Positions 35,656 to 45,304 of a stretch of DNA of 64,000 nt are shown one piece after another (positions within the stretch are counted from its first letter, which is position 1; every line of letters begins with the position of its first letter). The position numbers were made by a program, and so were the translations under genes. The notes under the pieces were generated by a model that did no database searches, had not been told where the DNA came from, and worked only from the letters and a program-made list of their open reading frames with translations. Source of the DNA: Pseudomonas sp. PH1b (GTDB lineage: Bacteria > Pseudomonadota > Gammaproteobacteria > Pseudomonadales > Pseudomonadaceae). Location: NCBI RefSeq assembly GCF_000633395.1, contig NZ_AYMU01000033.1, positions 62,001 to 126,000 of the forward strand, in the 5' to 3' direction.

Positions 35656-37548
35656 GTGGATTTCCCTTCCCGTTTTGAAGTGATCGTCATCGGCGGCGGT
35701 CATGCCGGTACCGAGGCAGCACTTGCATCAGCACGCATGGGGGCAAAAACCCTGTTGCTGACGCATAACGTGGAAACCCTCGGAGCCATGAGTTGCAACC
35801 CCGCAATTGGCGGGATCGGCAAGAGCCATCTGGTCAAGGAAATCGATGCCCTGGGCGGCGCGATGGCCATGGCCACCGATAAAGGTGGTATTCAGTTTCG
35901 CGTCTTGAACAGCCGCAAAGGCCCAGCCGTGCGCGCTACTCGCGCCCAGGCCGACCGCGTTCTGTACAAGGCCGCGGTACGCGAGATTCTGGAAAACCAG
36001 CCCAACCTGTGGATATTTCAACAGGCGGCCGACGACCTGATCGTCGAGCAGGATCAGGTACGTGGCGTCGTGACTCAGATGGGTCTGCGTTTCTTCGCCG
36101 AATCCGTGGTGTTGACCACCGGAACCTTCCTCGGCGGACTTATCCACATCGGCATGCAGAACTATTCCGGCGGTCGCGCCGGCGATCCGCCCTCGATAGC
36201 CCTGGCGCAACGACTGCGGGAGCTGCCGTTACGTGTCGGCCGCCTGAAAACCGGTACACCGCCACGTATCGATGGCCGTTCTGTGGATTTCTCGGTGATG
36301 ACCGAGCAACCCGGCGATACGCCGATTCCGGTGATGTCGTTCCTGGGCTCCAAGGAACAGCATCCGCAGCAGGTCAGTTGCTGGATTACCCACACCAACG
36401 CCCGCACCCACGAGATCATCGCCTCGAACCTCGACCGTTCGCCGATGTACTCCGGGGTGATTGAAGGCATTGGCCCACGCTACTGCCCGTCGATCGAAGA
36501 CAAGATCCACCGCTTTGCCGACAAGGAAAGCCACCAGGTCTTCATCGAACCCGAAGGCTTGACCACCCATGAGCTGTACCCGAACGGGATATCCACATCC
36601 TTGCCGTTCGATGTGCAGTTGCAGATCGTGCAATCGATCCGCGGCATGGAAAACGCCCACATCGTGCGTCCAGGCTATGCCATCGAATATGACTACTTCG
36701 ACCCGCGGGACTTGAAGTACAGCCTGGAAACCAAGGTTATCGGCGGTCTGTTCTTTGCCGGACAGATCAACGGCACCACCGGTTACGAAGAGGCCGGAGC
36801 CCAAGGTTTGCTGGCCGGGGCCAATGCGGCACTGCGTGCTCAAGGCAAAGACAGCTGGTGCCCGCGTCGCGACGAAGCCTACATCGGCGTGCTGGTAGAC
36901 GACCTGATCACCCTGGGTACCCAGGAACCGTACCGGATGTTCACGTCCCGGGCGGAATATCGCCTGATCCTGCGCGAAGACAACGCTGACCTGCGTCTGA
37001 CCGAAAAAGGTCGCGAACTGGGCCTGGTGGATGACGTGCGCTGGGCCGCGTTTTGCAAGAAGCGTGAAGAAATCGCCCAGGAAGAGCAGCGCTTGAAGTC
37101 CACCTGGGTTCGCCCGGGCACCGAGCAGGGCGATGCCATCGCGCAAAAATTCGGTACCCCGCTGACTCACGAATACAACCTGTTGAACCTCTTGAGCCGT
37201 CCGGAAATCGACTACGCTGGTCTGGTCGAAGTGACTGGGCAGGGCGCAGAAGACCCGCAGGTCGCGGAACAGGTCGAGATCAAGACCAAGTACGCCGGTT
37301 ACATCGACCGTCAGCAGGACGAGATTGCCCGGCTGCGTGCCAGCGAAGACACCAAGCTGCCTGTGGATATCGACTATTCCGGTATTTCCGGACTGTCGAA
37401 GGAAATCCAGAGCAAGCTCGGCGCGACCCGTCCAGAAACCCTGGGCCAGGCCTCACGGATTCCCGGCGTGACCCCGGCGGCGATTTCCCTGTTGATGATT
37501 CATTTGAAAAAACGCGGCGCGGGCCGTCAGTTGGAGCAAAGCGCTTGA
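35656..37548 (+). CDS. mnmG: tRNA uridine 5-carboxymethylaminomethyl modification enzyme MnmG
   Basis: FAD-dependent partner of MnmE in U34 modification (GidA). The 630-residue protein has the FAD-binding VIVIGGGHAGTEAALASARMG at the N-terminus, the catalytic-cysteine MSCNPAIGGIGKSHLVKE motif and the ITGYEEAGAQGLLAG-type C-terminal region (here GTTGYEEAGAQG). GTG 35656 gives MDFPSRFEVIVIGG, the pseudomonad N-terminus; GTG 35653 would add one residue. It overlaps rsmG by four bases. Confidence 0.97.
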   Translation: MDFPSRFEVIVIGGGHAGTEAALASARMGAKTLLLTHNVETLGAMSCNPAIGGIGKSHLVKEIDALGGAMAMATDKGGIQFRVLNSRKGPAVRATRAQADRVLYKAAVREILENQPNLWIFQQAADDLIVEQDQVRGVVTQMGLRFFAESVVLTTGTFLGGLIHIGMQNYSGGRAGDPPSIALAQRLRELPLRVGRLKTGTPPRIDGRSVDFSVMTEQPGDTPIPVMSFLGSKEQHPQQVSCWITHTNARTHEIIASNLDRSPMYSGVIEGIGPRYCPSIEDKIHRFADKESHQVFIEPEGLTTHELYPNGISTSLPFDVQLQIVQSIRGMENAHIVRPGYAIEYDYFDPRDLKYSLETKVIGGLFFAGQINGTTGYEEAGAQGLLAGANAALRAQGKDSWCPRRDEAYIGVLVDDLITLGTQEPYRMFTSRAEYRLILREDNADLRLTEKGRELGLVDDVRWAAFCKKREEIAQEEQRLKSTWVRPGTEQGDAIAQKFGTPLTHEYNLLNLLSRPEIDYAGLVEVTGQGAEDPQVAEQVEIKTKYAGYIDRQQDEIARLRASEDTKLPVDIDYSGISGLSKEIQSKLGATRPETLGQASRIPGVTPAAISLLMIHLKKRGAGRQLEQSA

Positions 37549-38189
37549 GTTCGTTGGTTACCTCGAAACACGCCGAAGAGTTATCCACAGGTGCTCGCCA
37601 GCTTGGCGTCAGCCTGAGCGAAACCCAGCAGCAATTGCTGCTGGGCTACCTGGCCCTGTTGATCAAATGGAACAAGGCCTACAACCTGACCGCGGTGCGC
37701 GATCCCGACGAAATGGTTTCCCGCCACTTGCTCGACAGCCTGAGCGTGATGTCGTTCATCGAAAACGGCCATTGGCTGGATGTCGGTAGCGGCGGCGGCA
37801 TGCCCGGCATCCCGCTGGCGATCCTGTTTCCCGAGTCGCAGGTCACCTGTCTGGACAGCAACGGCAAGAAAACCCGGTTCCTGACCCAGGTCAAACTGGA
37901 GCTCAAGCTGGACAACCTGCAAGTTATCCACAGTCGGGTCGAAGCCTTCACGCCTGAACGGCCTTTCAACGGGATCATTTCCCGGGCGTTCAGCAGCATG
38001 GAAAACTTCACCAGCTGGACCCGCCACCTCGGCGACCGCGATACACGCTGGCTGGCAATGAAGGGCGTCCATCCCTCCGATGAGCTGTTAGCATTGCCGG
38101 CAGACTTCCACCTCGATAGCGAACACGCCTTGGCCGTACCCGGTTGCCAAGGCCAACGCCATCTGCTGATACTGCGCCGCACGGCATGA
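37545..38189 (+). CDS. rsmG: 16S rRNA m7G527 methyltransferase
   Basis: RsmG (GidB) methylates N7 of G527 in 16S rRNA. The 214-residue protein has the SAM motif WLDVGSGGGMPGIPLAI and the DSNGKKTRFL acid loop. The start is TTG 37545 in a TTGA overlap with the mnmG stop, so translation is coupled. Two perfect DnaA boxes are inside the gene (37581-37589, 37924-37932). Confidence 0.96.
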   Translation: MSSLVTSKHAEELSTGARQLGVSLSETQQQLLLGYLALLIKWNKAYNLTAVRDPDEMVSRHLLDSLSVMSFIENGHWLDVGSGGGMPGIPLAILFPESQVTCLDSNGKKTRFLTQVKLELKLDNLQVIHSRVEAFTPERPFNGIISRAFSSMENFTSWTRHLGDRDTRWLAMKGVHPSDELLALPADFHLDSEHALAVPGCQGQRHLLILRRTA

Positions 38190-38207
38190 TTGGGAACACA
38201 AGCAAGA

Positions 38208-39005
38208 ATGGCTAAGGTATTCGCGATAGCGAACCAGAAAGGTGGCGTGGGCAAGACCACCACCTGCATCAACCTCGCAGCATCCCTGGTAGCGACCAAG
38301 CGCCGGGTGCTGCTGATCGATCTCGATCCACAGGGCAACGCCACCATGGGTAGCGGTGTGGATAAACACGGTTTGGAAAACTCGGTCTATGACCTGCTGA
38401 TCGGCGAATGCGACCTGGCCCAGGCCATGCACTATTCCGAGCACGGTGGTTATCAATTGTTGCCGGCCAACCGCGACCTGACCGCCGCGGAAGTGGTGCT
38501 GCTGGAAATGCAGATGAAGGAAAGCCGTCTGCGCAGCGCCCTGGCACCGATCCGTGAGAACTACGACTACATCCTGATCGACTGCCCGCCGTCGCTGTCG
38601 ATGCTCACCCTCAATGCCCTGGTGGCCGCCGATGGGGTGATTATCCCCATGCAGTGCGAGTACTACGCCCTGGAAGGCTTGAGCGACCTTGTGGATAACA
38701 TCAAGCGCATCGCTGAACTGCTCAACCCTGAGCTGAAGATCGAAGGCTTGCTGCGGACCATGTTCGACCCGCGCCTGAGCCTGATGAACGATGTGTCGGC
38801 GCAGCTCAAGGAACACTTCGGTGATCAGCTCTACGACACCGTGATTCCGCGCAACATCCGTTTGGCCGAGGCGCCGAGCTACGGCATGCCGGCATTGGCG
38901 TACGACAAACAATCCCGTGGCGCGCTGGCCTATCTGGCCCTGGCGGGCGAGATGGTTCGCCGGCAACGTAAACAATCGCGCGCCGCAGCCGCCCAGCCAA
39001 CTTAA
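38208..39005 (+). CDS. parA: Chromosome partitioning ATPase ParA/Soj
   Basis: Walker-type ATPase that moves ParB-parS complexes. The 265-residue protein carries the deviant Walker A KGGVGKTT near the N-terminus, the LIDLDPQGNAT motif and LIDCPPSLS Walker B. ATG 38208 is used; the frame is open to 38190. Two perfect DnaA boxes lie within (38357-38365, 38690-38698). parB follows 9 bp later. Confidence 0.97.
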   Translation: MAKVFAIANQKGGVGKTTTCINLAASLVATKRRVLLIDLDPQGNATMGSGVDKHGLENSVYDLLIGECDLAQAMHYSEHGGYQLLPANRDLTAAEVVLLEMQMKESRLRSALAPIRENYDYILIDCPPSLSMLTLNALVAADGVIIPMQCEYYALEGLSDLVDNIKRIAELLNPELKIEGLLRTMFDPRLSLMNDVSAQLKEHFGDQLYDTVIPRNIRLAEAPSYGMPALAYDKQSRGALAYLALAGEMVRRQRKQSRAAAAQPT

Positions 39006-39014
39006 GGAATCCCC

Positions 39015-39887
39015 ATGGCCGTCAAGAAACGAGGTCTCGGACGTGGACTGGATGCACTGTTGAGTGGTCCGACTGTCAGCGCACTGGAAGAACAAGCGGT
39101 GCAGGCTGACCAGCGTGAACTGCAACACCTGCCCCTGGACCTGATTCAGCGCGGCAAGTACCAGCCGCGCCGGGACATGGATCCGCAAGCGCTGGAAGAA
39201 CTGGCGAACTCGATCAAGACCCAGGGGGTTATGCAGCCGATCGTGGTGCGCCCTATCGGTGGTGGTCGTTTCGAGATCATCGCCGGTGAACGCCGCTGGC
39301 GTGCCAGCCAGCAGGCTGGCCAGGAAACCATCCCGGCGATGGTCCGCGATGTCCCCGATGAAACCGCCATTGCCATGGCATTGATCGAGAACATCCAGCG
39401 CGAAGACCTCAATCCCATCGAAGAAGCGGTAGCCCTGCAGCGCCTGCAGCAGGAATTCCAGCTGACTCAGCAACAGGTCGCCGAGGCGGTGGGCAAGTCC
39501 CGCGTCAGCGTGGCCAACCTGCTGCGCCTGATTGCCTTGCCTGAGGTGATCAAGACCATGCTGTCCCACGGCGACCTGGAAATGGGGCACGCCCGTGCAT
39601 TGCTCGGATTGCCGGAAAATCAACAGGTTGAAGGGGCGCGACACGTTGTCGCACGAGGCCTGACGGTGCGCCAGACAGAAGCCCTGGTACGCCAGTGGCT
39701 GAGCGGCAAGCAGGAGCCTGCCGAACCGGTCAAACCGGACCCGGATATCGCTCGTCTCGAGCAGCGCCTGGCCGAGCGCCTGGGCTCTGCGGTGCAGATC
39801 CGCCACGGGAAGAAGGGCAAAGGTCAGCTGGTGATCGGCTACAACTCCCTGGATGAGCTGCAAGGCGTCCTCGCTCACATCCGCTGA
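39015..39887 (+). CDS. parB: Chromosome partitioning protein ParB
   Basis: CTP-dependent clamp that loads at parS. The 290-residue protein has the N-terminal ParA-interacting MAVKKRGLGRGLDALL, the ParB/Srx CTP-binding domain with GERRWRAS, the helix-turn-helix (LTQQQVAEAVGKSRVSVANLLRL) and a C-terminal dimerisation domain. The cognate parS is at 21568-21583. Confidence 0.98.
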   Translation: MAVKKRGLGRGLDALLSGPTVSALEEQAVQADQRELQHLPLDLIQRGKYQPRRDMDPQALEELANSIKTQGVMQPIVVRPIGGGRFEIIAGERRWRASQQAGQETIPAMVRDVPDETAIAMALIENIQREDLNPIEEAVALQRLQQEFQLTQQQVAEAVGKSRVSVANLLRLIALPEVIKTMLSHGDLEMGHARALLGLPENQQVEGARHVVARGLTVRQTEALVRQWLSGKQEPAEPVKPDPDIARLEQRLAERLGSAVQIRHGKKGKGQLVIGYNSLDELQGVLAHIR

Positions 39888-39936
39888 AACATTTCCTTAT
39901 GTAGCGCGCAGTCGGAAATCACTACCCGGCAGTTGA

Positions 39937-39958
39937 ATAGGGGCTGAACCGCCCCTAT
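39937..39958 (+). terminator. Hairpin between parB and atpI
   Basis: An 8-bp perfect stem (39937-39944 with 39951-39958) with a 6-nt loop, about 50 bp after parB. It has no long T-run but is placed to separate parAB from the atp operon, whose promoter should lie at 39960-40020. Confidence 0.5.
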
Positions 39959-40035
39959 ACTCTGCGCGCATTTTGTCGGCACAAATTATGCCAAGTTATT
40001 GAATTCTGGCAGCCGACCCTTGAGGAGCAAGAGCG

Positions 40036-40443
40036 ATGGAAACCCGCACGCCAAACCGCTTGCCGTTTCATCGCTTGGCGGTTTTTCCGGTTTTATTGGC
40101 TCAGTTGGTCATTCTACTGATAGCCGCTCTGGCGCTCTGGCAATGGCGTGGAGTCGTAGCCGGATACTCAGGCCTTTGCGGAGGACTGATAGCCTTGCTA
40201 CCCAATGTGTATTTCGCTCACAGGGCATTTCGGTTTTCCGGCGCCCGAGCAGCCCAAGCCATCGTCCGGTCTTTTTATGCCGGTGAGGCGGGCAAACTGA
40301 TTTTGACGGCGGTGCTGTTTGCACTGACGTTTGCAGGTGTGAAGCCATTGGCGCCGCTGGCTGTATTCGGCGTCTTCGTGCTGACCCAGATGGTCAGCTG
40401 GTTCGCTCCCCTGCTAATGAGAACAAGACTTTCGAGACCTTAG
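40036..40443 (+). CDS. atpI: F0F1 ATP synthase assembly protein I
   Basis: A 135-residue membrane protein with four hydrophobic segments, first gene of the atp operon. AtpI assists assembly of the c-ring. ATG 40036 follows GAGGAGC. Sequence conservation is low, as usual for AtpI; position and topology support the call. Confidence 0.9.
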   Translation: METRTPNRLPFHRLAVFPVLLAQLVILLIAALALWQWRGVVAGYSGLCGGLIALLPNVYFAHRAFRFSGARAAQAIVRSFYAGEAGKLILTAVLFALTFAGVKPLAPLAVFGVFVLTQMVSWFAPLLMRTRLSRP

Positions 40444-40459
40444 GGCGTTTGAGGCAACC

Positions 40460-41332
40460 ATGTCAGCAGAAACAACCGCTTCGGGCTATATCCAGCACCA
40501 CTTGCAGAACCTGACCTTCGGTCAGCTACCCAATGGGAGCTGGGGCTTTGCCCACTCCGCAGCAGAAGCCAAGGAAATGGGCTTCTGGGCATTCCACGTC
40601 GATACCCTCGGCTGGTCTGTCGCACTGGGTGTGATCTTCATTCTTCTGTTCCGCATGGCGGCCAAGAAGGCGACTTCCGGCGTGCCGGGCGCTTTGCAGA
40701 ACTTCGTCGAGGTGATGGTTGGCTTCGTCGATGGCAGCGTGAAGGACAGCTTCCACGGTCGCAGCCCGGTGATTGCACCGCTGGCGCTGACCATTTTCGT
40801 CTGGGTGTTCCTGATGAACGCCATCGACCTGGTACCGGTGGACTGGATTCCACAACTGGCCATGTTGATCTCGGGCGATCCGCACATTCCATTCCGTGCG
40901 GTTTCCACTACTGACCCGAACGCGACCCTGGGCATGGCCCTGTCGGTGTTCGCACTGATCATTTTCTACAGCATCAAGGTCAAGGGCATCGGCGGCTTCA
41001 TCGGCGAACTGACCCTGCATCCGTTCGGCAGCAAGAACATTCTGGTTCAGGCGCTGCTGATTCCGGTGAACTTCCTGCTGGAGTTCGTGACCCTGATCGC
41101 CAAGCCAATCTCTCTGGCACTGCGTCTGTTCGGCAACATGTATGCCGGCGAACTGGTGTTCATCCTGATCGCTGTGATGTTCGGCAGCGGCCTGCTGTGG
41201 CTCAGCGGGATGGGTGTGGTTCTGCAATGGGCGTGGGCTGTGTTCCACATCCTGATCATCACCCTGCAGGCCTTTATCTTCATGATGCTGACCATCGTCT
41301 ACCTGTCGATGGCGCACGAAGAGAACCATTAA
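40460..41332 (+). CDS. atpB: ATP synthase subunit a
   Basis: F0 stator subunit forming the proton half-channels. The 290-residue protein ends with the conserved helix ISLALRLFGNMYAGEL containing the essential Arg facing the c-ring, then the C-terminal helix LQAFIFMMLTIVYLSMAHEENH. It starts 16 bp after atpI. Confidence 0.98.
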   Translation: MSAETTASGYIQHHLQNLTFGQLPNGSWGFAHSAAEAKEMGFWAFHVDTLGWSVALGVIFILLFRMAAKKATSGVPGALQNFVEVMVGFVDGSVKDSFHGRSPVIAPLALTIFVWVFLMNAIDLVPVDWIPQLAMLISGDPHIPFRAVSTTDPNATLGMALSVFALIIFYSIKVKGIGGFIGELTLHPFGSKNILVQALLIPVNFLLEFVTLIAKPISLALRLFGNMYAGELVFILIAVMFGSGLLWLSGMGVVLQWAWAVFHILIITLQAFIFMMLTIVYLSMAHEENH

Positions 41333-41356
41333 GACCAGTCTCGACTAGTCTGATGT

Positions 41357-41394
41357 CCCTCTCGTTGCGGCGAGAGGGAGCCCGTCTCGGGCTC
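41357..41394 (+). promoter_or_regulatory. Tandem hairpins between atpB and atpE
   Basis: Two adjacent perfect hairpins: an 8-bp stem (41357-41364 with 41371-41378) and a 7-bp stem (41378-41384 with 41388-41394). They lie in the 133-bp gap before atpE, the gene that needs highest expression. RNA stabilisation or processing is the likely role; no T-run follows. Confidence 0.55.
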
Positions 41395-41465
41395 GATGAA
41401 ACGATTTGTTTTACCGCTTTAATCTAAAAAACCTAAACCATACGACGTAAAAGTCGGGAGGAAAG

Positions 41466-41723
41466 ATGGAAACTGTAGTTGGTCTAACCGCTATCGCTGT
41501 TGCACTGTTGATCGGCCTGGGCGCACTGGGTACCGCAATTGGTTTCGGCCTGCTGGGCGGCAAGTTCCTGGAAGGCGCAGCGCGTCAGCCAGAAATGGTT
41601 CCAATGCTGCAAGTTAAAATGTTCATCGTTGCCGGTCTGCTCGACGCCGTAACCATGATCGGTGTTGGTATCGCTCTGTTCTTCACCTTCGCAAACCCCT
41701 TCGTTGGTCAACTCGCTGGCTAA
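41466..41723 (+). CDS. atpE: ATP synthase subunit c
   Basis: Proteolipid of the rotating c-ring; 85 residues, two hydrophobic helices joined by the polar loop ARQPE (Arg40, Gln41, Pro42). The proton-carrying acid is Asp60 in [16 protein letters not shown] lies upstream of ATG 41466. Confidence 0.98.
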
Positions 41724-41780
41724 TCACTCGATTCTTCGAGTTGATTGGTGTGACGGACAACGAACGAGCGAGGTGTTGGC

Positions 41781-42251
41781 GTGAACATTAATGCAACCCT
41801 GATTGGCCAGTCCGTTGCGTTCTTAATTTTTGTATTGTTCTGCATGAAGTTCATTTGGCCTCCGGTCATTGCTGCTTTGCACGAACGTCAAAAGAAGATC
41901 GCGGATGGATTGGACGCTGCCAACCGAGCAGCTCGTGACCTGGAACTGGCCCAAGATAAAGCGGGTCAGCAACTGCGCGAAGCAAAAGCTCAGGCAGCTG
42001 AAATCATTGAGCAAGCCAAGAAGCGCGGTTCTCAGATCGTCGACGAAGCCCGTGAACAGGCTCGTGTCGAAGCTGAACGTGTGAAGGCTCAGGCTCAGGC
42101 CGAGATCGAACAGGAACTGAACGGTGTCAAAGACGCGCTGCGTGCCCAACTGGGTAGCCTGGCAGTCAATGGTGCAGAGAAGATCCTGGGTGCCACAATC
42201 GATCAAAACGCGCACGCAGAGCTGGTTAACAAACTGGCTGCTGAAATTTAA
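41781..42251 (+). CDS. atpF: ATP synthase subunit b
   Basis: Peripheral stalk subunit; 156 residues with one N-terminal transmembrane helix (LIGQSVAFLIFVLFCMKFIWPP) and a long charged, Ala-rich helix forming the coiled-coil stalk. GTG 41781 gives MNINATLIGQS. The atpH start is 12 bp after its stop. Confidence 0.98.
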   Translation: MNINATLIGQSVAFLIFVLFCMKFIWPPVIAALHERQKKIADGLDAANRAARDLELAQDKAGQQLREAKAQAAEIIEQAKKRGSQIVDEAREQARVEAERVKAQAQAEIEQELNGVKDALRAQLGSLAVNGAEKILGATIDQNAHAELVNKLAAEI

Positions 42252-42263
42252 GCGAGGGCGATC

Positions 42264-42800
42264 ATGGCAGAATTGACCACGTTGGCCCGACCTTACGCTA
42301 AGGCGGCCTTCGAGCACGCTCAGGCCCACCAGCAGCTGGCCTCTTGGTCAGCCATGCTCGGCCTGGCTGCAGCGGTGTCACAAGATGACACCATGCAGCG
42401 CGTGCTTAAGGCCCCGCGACTGACGAGCGCAGAAAAGGCCAGCACTTTTATTGAAGTGTGTGGCGACAAGTTTGATGCACAGGCACAGAATTTCATTCAC
42501 GTTGCCGCCGAAAACGATCGTCTCCTGCTGTTGCCGGAGATCTCGGCTCTGTTCGACCTGTACAAGGCCGAGCAAGAGAAGTCGGTAGATGTGGATGTCA
42601 CCAGTGCTTACGCATTGAACCAAGAACAGCAAGACAAACTCGCCAAGGTTCTCAGTGCACGGCTCGGCCGGGAAGTGCGACTGCACGCTGCGGAGGATGC
42701 CAGCTTGATTGGTGGCGTCGTAATCCGCGCCGGCGACCTGGTTATCGATGGCTCGATTCGCGGCAAACTCGCGAACCTTGCCGAAGCATTGAAATCTTGA
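42264..42800 (+). CDS. atpH: ATP synthase subunit delta
   Basis: Links the peripheral stalk to the top of F1. The 178-residue protein has an N-terminal helical bundle (LARPYAKAAFEHAQ) and the C-terminal GGVVIRAGDLVIDGSIRGKL signature. It lies between atpF and atpA in the standard order. Confidence 0.97.
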   Translation: MAELTTLARPYAKAAFEHAQAHQQLASWSAMLGLAAAVSQDDTMQRVLKAPRLTSAEKASTFIEVCGDKFDAQAQNFIHVAAENDRLLLLPEISALFDLYKAEQEKSVDVDVTSAYALNQEQQDKLAKVLSARLGREVRLHAAEDASLIGGVVIRAGDLVIDGSIRGKLANLAEALKS

Positions 42801-42821
42801 GTTTGAAGGGGCAGCAGAGCA

Positions 42822-44366
42822 ATGCAGCAACTCAATCCTTCCGAAATAAGTGAAATTATCAAGGGCCGCATCGACAAGCTCGATGTGACCTCCCAAGCCC
42901 GTAACGAAGGCACTGTCGTCAGCGTTTCTGACGGCATCGTGCGGATTCACGGTCTGGCCGACGTTATGTACGGCGAGATGATCGAGTTTCCGGGCGGCGT
43001 CTACGGTATGGCCCTCAACCTGGAGCAAGACTCTGTAGGTGCCGTTGTATTGGGTGCTTACCAGTCTCTGGCTGAAGGCATGAGCGCCAAGTGCACCGGC
43101 CGCATCCTCGAGGTTCCTGTTGGTAAGGAACTGCTGGGTCGCGTAGTCGACGCACTGGGTAACCCAGTTGACGGCAAAGGTCCGCTGAACAACACCGAGA
43201 CCGATGCGGTCGAGAAAGTTGCTCCAGGCGTGATCTGGCGTAAGTCGGTAGACCAGCCTGTACAGACTGGCTACAAGGCTGTCGATGCCATGATCCCGGT
43301 CGGCCGTGGCCAGCGTGAGCTGATCATCGGTGACCGTCAGATCGGTAAGACCGCTCTGGCGATCGACGCGATCATCAACCAGAAAGACAGCGGCATTTTC
43401 TGCGTCTACGTAGCCATCGGTCAGAAGCAATCGACCATCGCCAACGTGGTTCGCAAGCTGGAAGAAAACGGCGCCCTGGCCAACACCATCGTGGTGGCTG
43501 CCAGTGCTTCCGAATCTCCTGCGCTGCAGTTCCTGGCACCGTACTCCGGTTGCACCATGGGCGAATACTTCCGCGACCGCGGTGAAGACGCACTGATCGT
43601 TTATGACGATCTGTCCAAGCAGGCAGTGGCTTACCGCCAGATCTCCCTGCTGCTGCGCCGTCCACCAGGCCGTGAAGCTTACCCAGGCGACGTGTTCTAT
43701 CTCCACTCCCGTCTGCTGGAGCGCGCATCCCGCGTTTCGGAAGAGTACGTAGAGAAGTTCACCAACGGCGCAGTGACCGGCAAAACCGGTTCCCTGACCG
43801 CACTGCCGATCATCGAAACCCAGGCTGGCGACGTTTCCGCGTTCGTTCCGACCAACGTGATTTCCATCACCGACGGTCAGATCTTCCTGGAATCGGCCAT
43901 GTTCAACTCTGGCATCCGTCCAGCTGTGAACGCCGGTGTTTCGGTATCCCGTGTGGGTGGTGCCGCTCAGACCAAGATCATCAAGAAGCTGTCCGGTGGT
44001 ATCCGTACCGCTCTGGCTCAGTACCGTGAACTGGCGGCATTCGCCCAGTTCGCCTCTGACCTGGACGAAGCGACCCGCAAGCAACTTGAGCATGGTCAGC
44101 GCGTTACCGAGCTGATGAAGCAGAAGCAATATGCGCCGATGTCCATCGCCGACATGTCCTTGTCCCTGTATGCCGCTGAACGTGGCTTCCTGACGGACGT
44201 CGAGATTGCCAAAGTTGGTAGCTTCGAACAGGCCATGATTGCTTACTTCAACCGCGATCACGCCGAACTGATGGCGAAGATCAACGTGAAGGGTGACTTC
44301 AATGACGAAATCGACGCTGGCCTGAAAGCCGGTATCGAGAAGTTCAAAGCCACCCAAACCTGGTAA
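42822..44366 (+). CDS. atpA: ATP synthase subunit alpha
   Basis: Non-catalytic nucleotide-binding subunit of F1; 514 residues as usual. Walker A is GDRQIGKT (around residue 170), and the VVAASASESPALQFLAPYSGC and SRLLERA segments are intact. A GNRA-loop hairpin follows the gene at 44372-44395. Confidence 0.99.
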   Translation: MQQLNPSEISEIIKGRIDKLDVTSQARNEGTVVSVSDGIVRIHGLADVMYGEMIEFPGGVYGMALNLEQDSVGAVVLGAYQSLAEGMSAKCTGRILEVPVGKELLGRVVDALGNPVDGKGPLNNTETDAVEKVAPGVIWRKSVDQPVQTGYKAVDAMIPVGRGQRELIIGDRQIGKTALAIDAIINQKDSGIFCVYVAIGQKQSTIANVVRKLEENGALANTIVVAASASESPALQFLAPYSGCTMGEYFRDRGEDALIVYDDLSKQAVAYRQISLLLRRPPGREAYPGDVFYLHSRLLERASRVSEEYVEKFTNGAVTGKTGSLTALPIIETQAGDVSAFVPTNVISITDGQIFLESAMFNSGIRPAVNAGVSVSRVGGAAQTKIIKKLSGGIRTALAQYRELAAFAQFASDLDEATRKQLEHGQRVTELMKQKQYAPMSIADMSLSLYAAERGFLTDVEIAKVGSFEQAMIAYFNRDHAELMAKINVKGDFNDEIDAGLKAGIEKFKATQTW

Positions 44367-44371
44367 GCCGC

Positions 44372-44395
44372 AGCGGGAGCCGCAAGGCTCCCGCT
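44372..44395 (+). promoter_or_regulatory. GCAA-tetraloop hairpin between atpA and atpG
   Basis: A 10-bp perfect GC-rich stem (44372-44381 with 44386-44395) closed by a GCAA (GNRA) tetraloop begins five bases after the atpA stop. There is no T-run, so it more likely protects or marks the mRNA than terminates it. A similar GCAA hairpin follows atpD. Confidence 0.65.
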
Positions 44396-44416
44396 TGCTA
44401 ACCTGATAGGTGTTAC

Positions 44417-45277
44417 ATGGCAGGCGCAAAAGAGATTCGCAGTAAGATTGCGAGCATCAAAAGCACGCAAAAAATTACCAGCGCCATGGAAAAAGTGGCG
44501 GTCAGCAAAATGCGCAAGGCACAAATGCGCATGGCTGCTAGCCGTCCTTATGCGGAGCGCATCCGCCAGGTTATTGGTCATCTGGCCAACGCCAACCCGG
44601 AATATCGTCACCCCTTCATGATCGACCGTGCTATCAAGCGCGTCGGTTACGTTGTGGTGAGCAGTGACCGTGGTCTGTGTGGTGGCTTGAACACCAACCT
44701 GTTCAAGGCCCTGGTCAAGGACATGGCGGTAAACCGCGAACAAGGCGTCGAGATCGATCTGTGTGTGGTCGGTAGCAAGGGTGCGGCCTTCTTCCGCAAC
44801 TTCGGCGGTAACGTCGTTGCAGCTATCAGCCATCTGGGTGAAGAGCCGTCGATCAATGACCTGATCGGCAGCGTCAAGGTGATGCTGGATGCGTACCTGG
44901 AAGGCCGGATCGACCGCCTGTCCGTGGTATCCAACAAGTTCATCAACACCATGACCCAGCAGCCGACCGTGGAGCAGTTGATTCCACTGGAGGCAACCCC
45001 GGATCAAGAACTCAAGCACCACTGGGACTACCTCTACGAACCGGATGCCAAGGAGCTGCTGGACGGCTTGATGGTCCGTTACGTTGAGTCGCAGGTCTAC
45101 CAGGCGGTGGTCGAGAACAACGCAGCTGAACAAGCGGCGCGGATGATCGCAATGAAGAACGCTACCGACAACGCCGGTGATTTGATCAGCGATTTGCAGC
45201 TGATCTACAACAAGGCGCGTCAGGCTGCGATCACCCAAGAGATCTCGGAAATCGTCGGCGGCGCTGCCGCGGTTTAA
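44417..45277 (+). CDS. atpG: ATP synthase subunit gamma
   Basis: Central rotor shaft of F1; 286 residues. N-terminal AGAKEIRSKIASIKSTQKITSAMEKVAVSKMRKAQ coiled-coil and the C-terminal MIAMKNATDNAGDLISDLQLIYNKARQAAITQEISEI signature are both present, the two helices forming the shaft. Confidence 0.98.
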   Translation: MAGAKEIRSKIASIKSTQKITSAMEKVAVSKMRKAQMRMAASRPYAERIRQVIGHLANANPEYRHPFMIDRAIKRVGYVVVSSDRGLCGGLNTNLFKALVKDMAVNREQGVEIDLCVVGSKGAAFFRNFGGNVVAAISHLGEEPSINDLIGSVKVMLDAYLEGRIDRLSVVSNKFINTMTQQPTVEQLIPLEATPDQELKHHWDYLYEPDAKELLDGLMVRYVESQVYQAVVENNAAEQAARMIAMKNATDNAGDLISDLQLIYNKARQAAITQEISEIVGGAAAV

Positions 45278-45304
45278 CGGTTCAAATATTCAGAGGATCC
45301 AGCT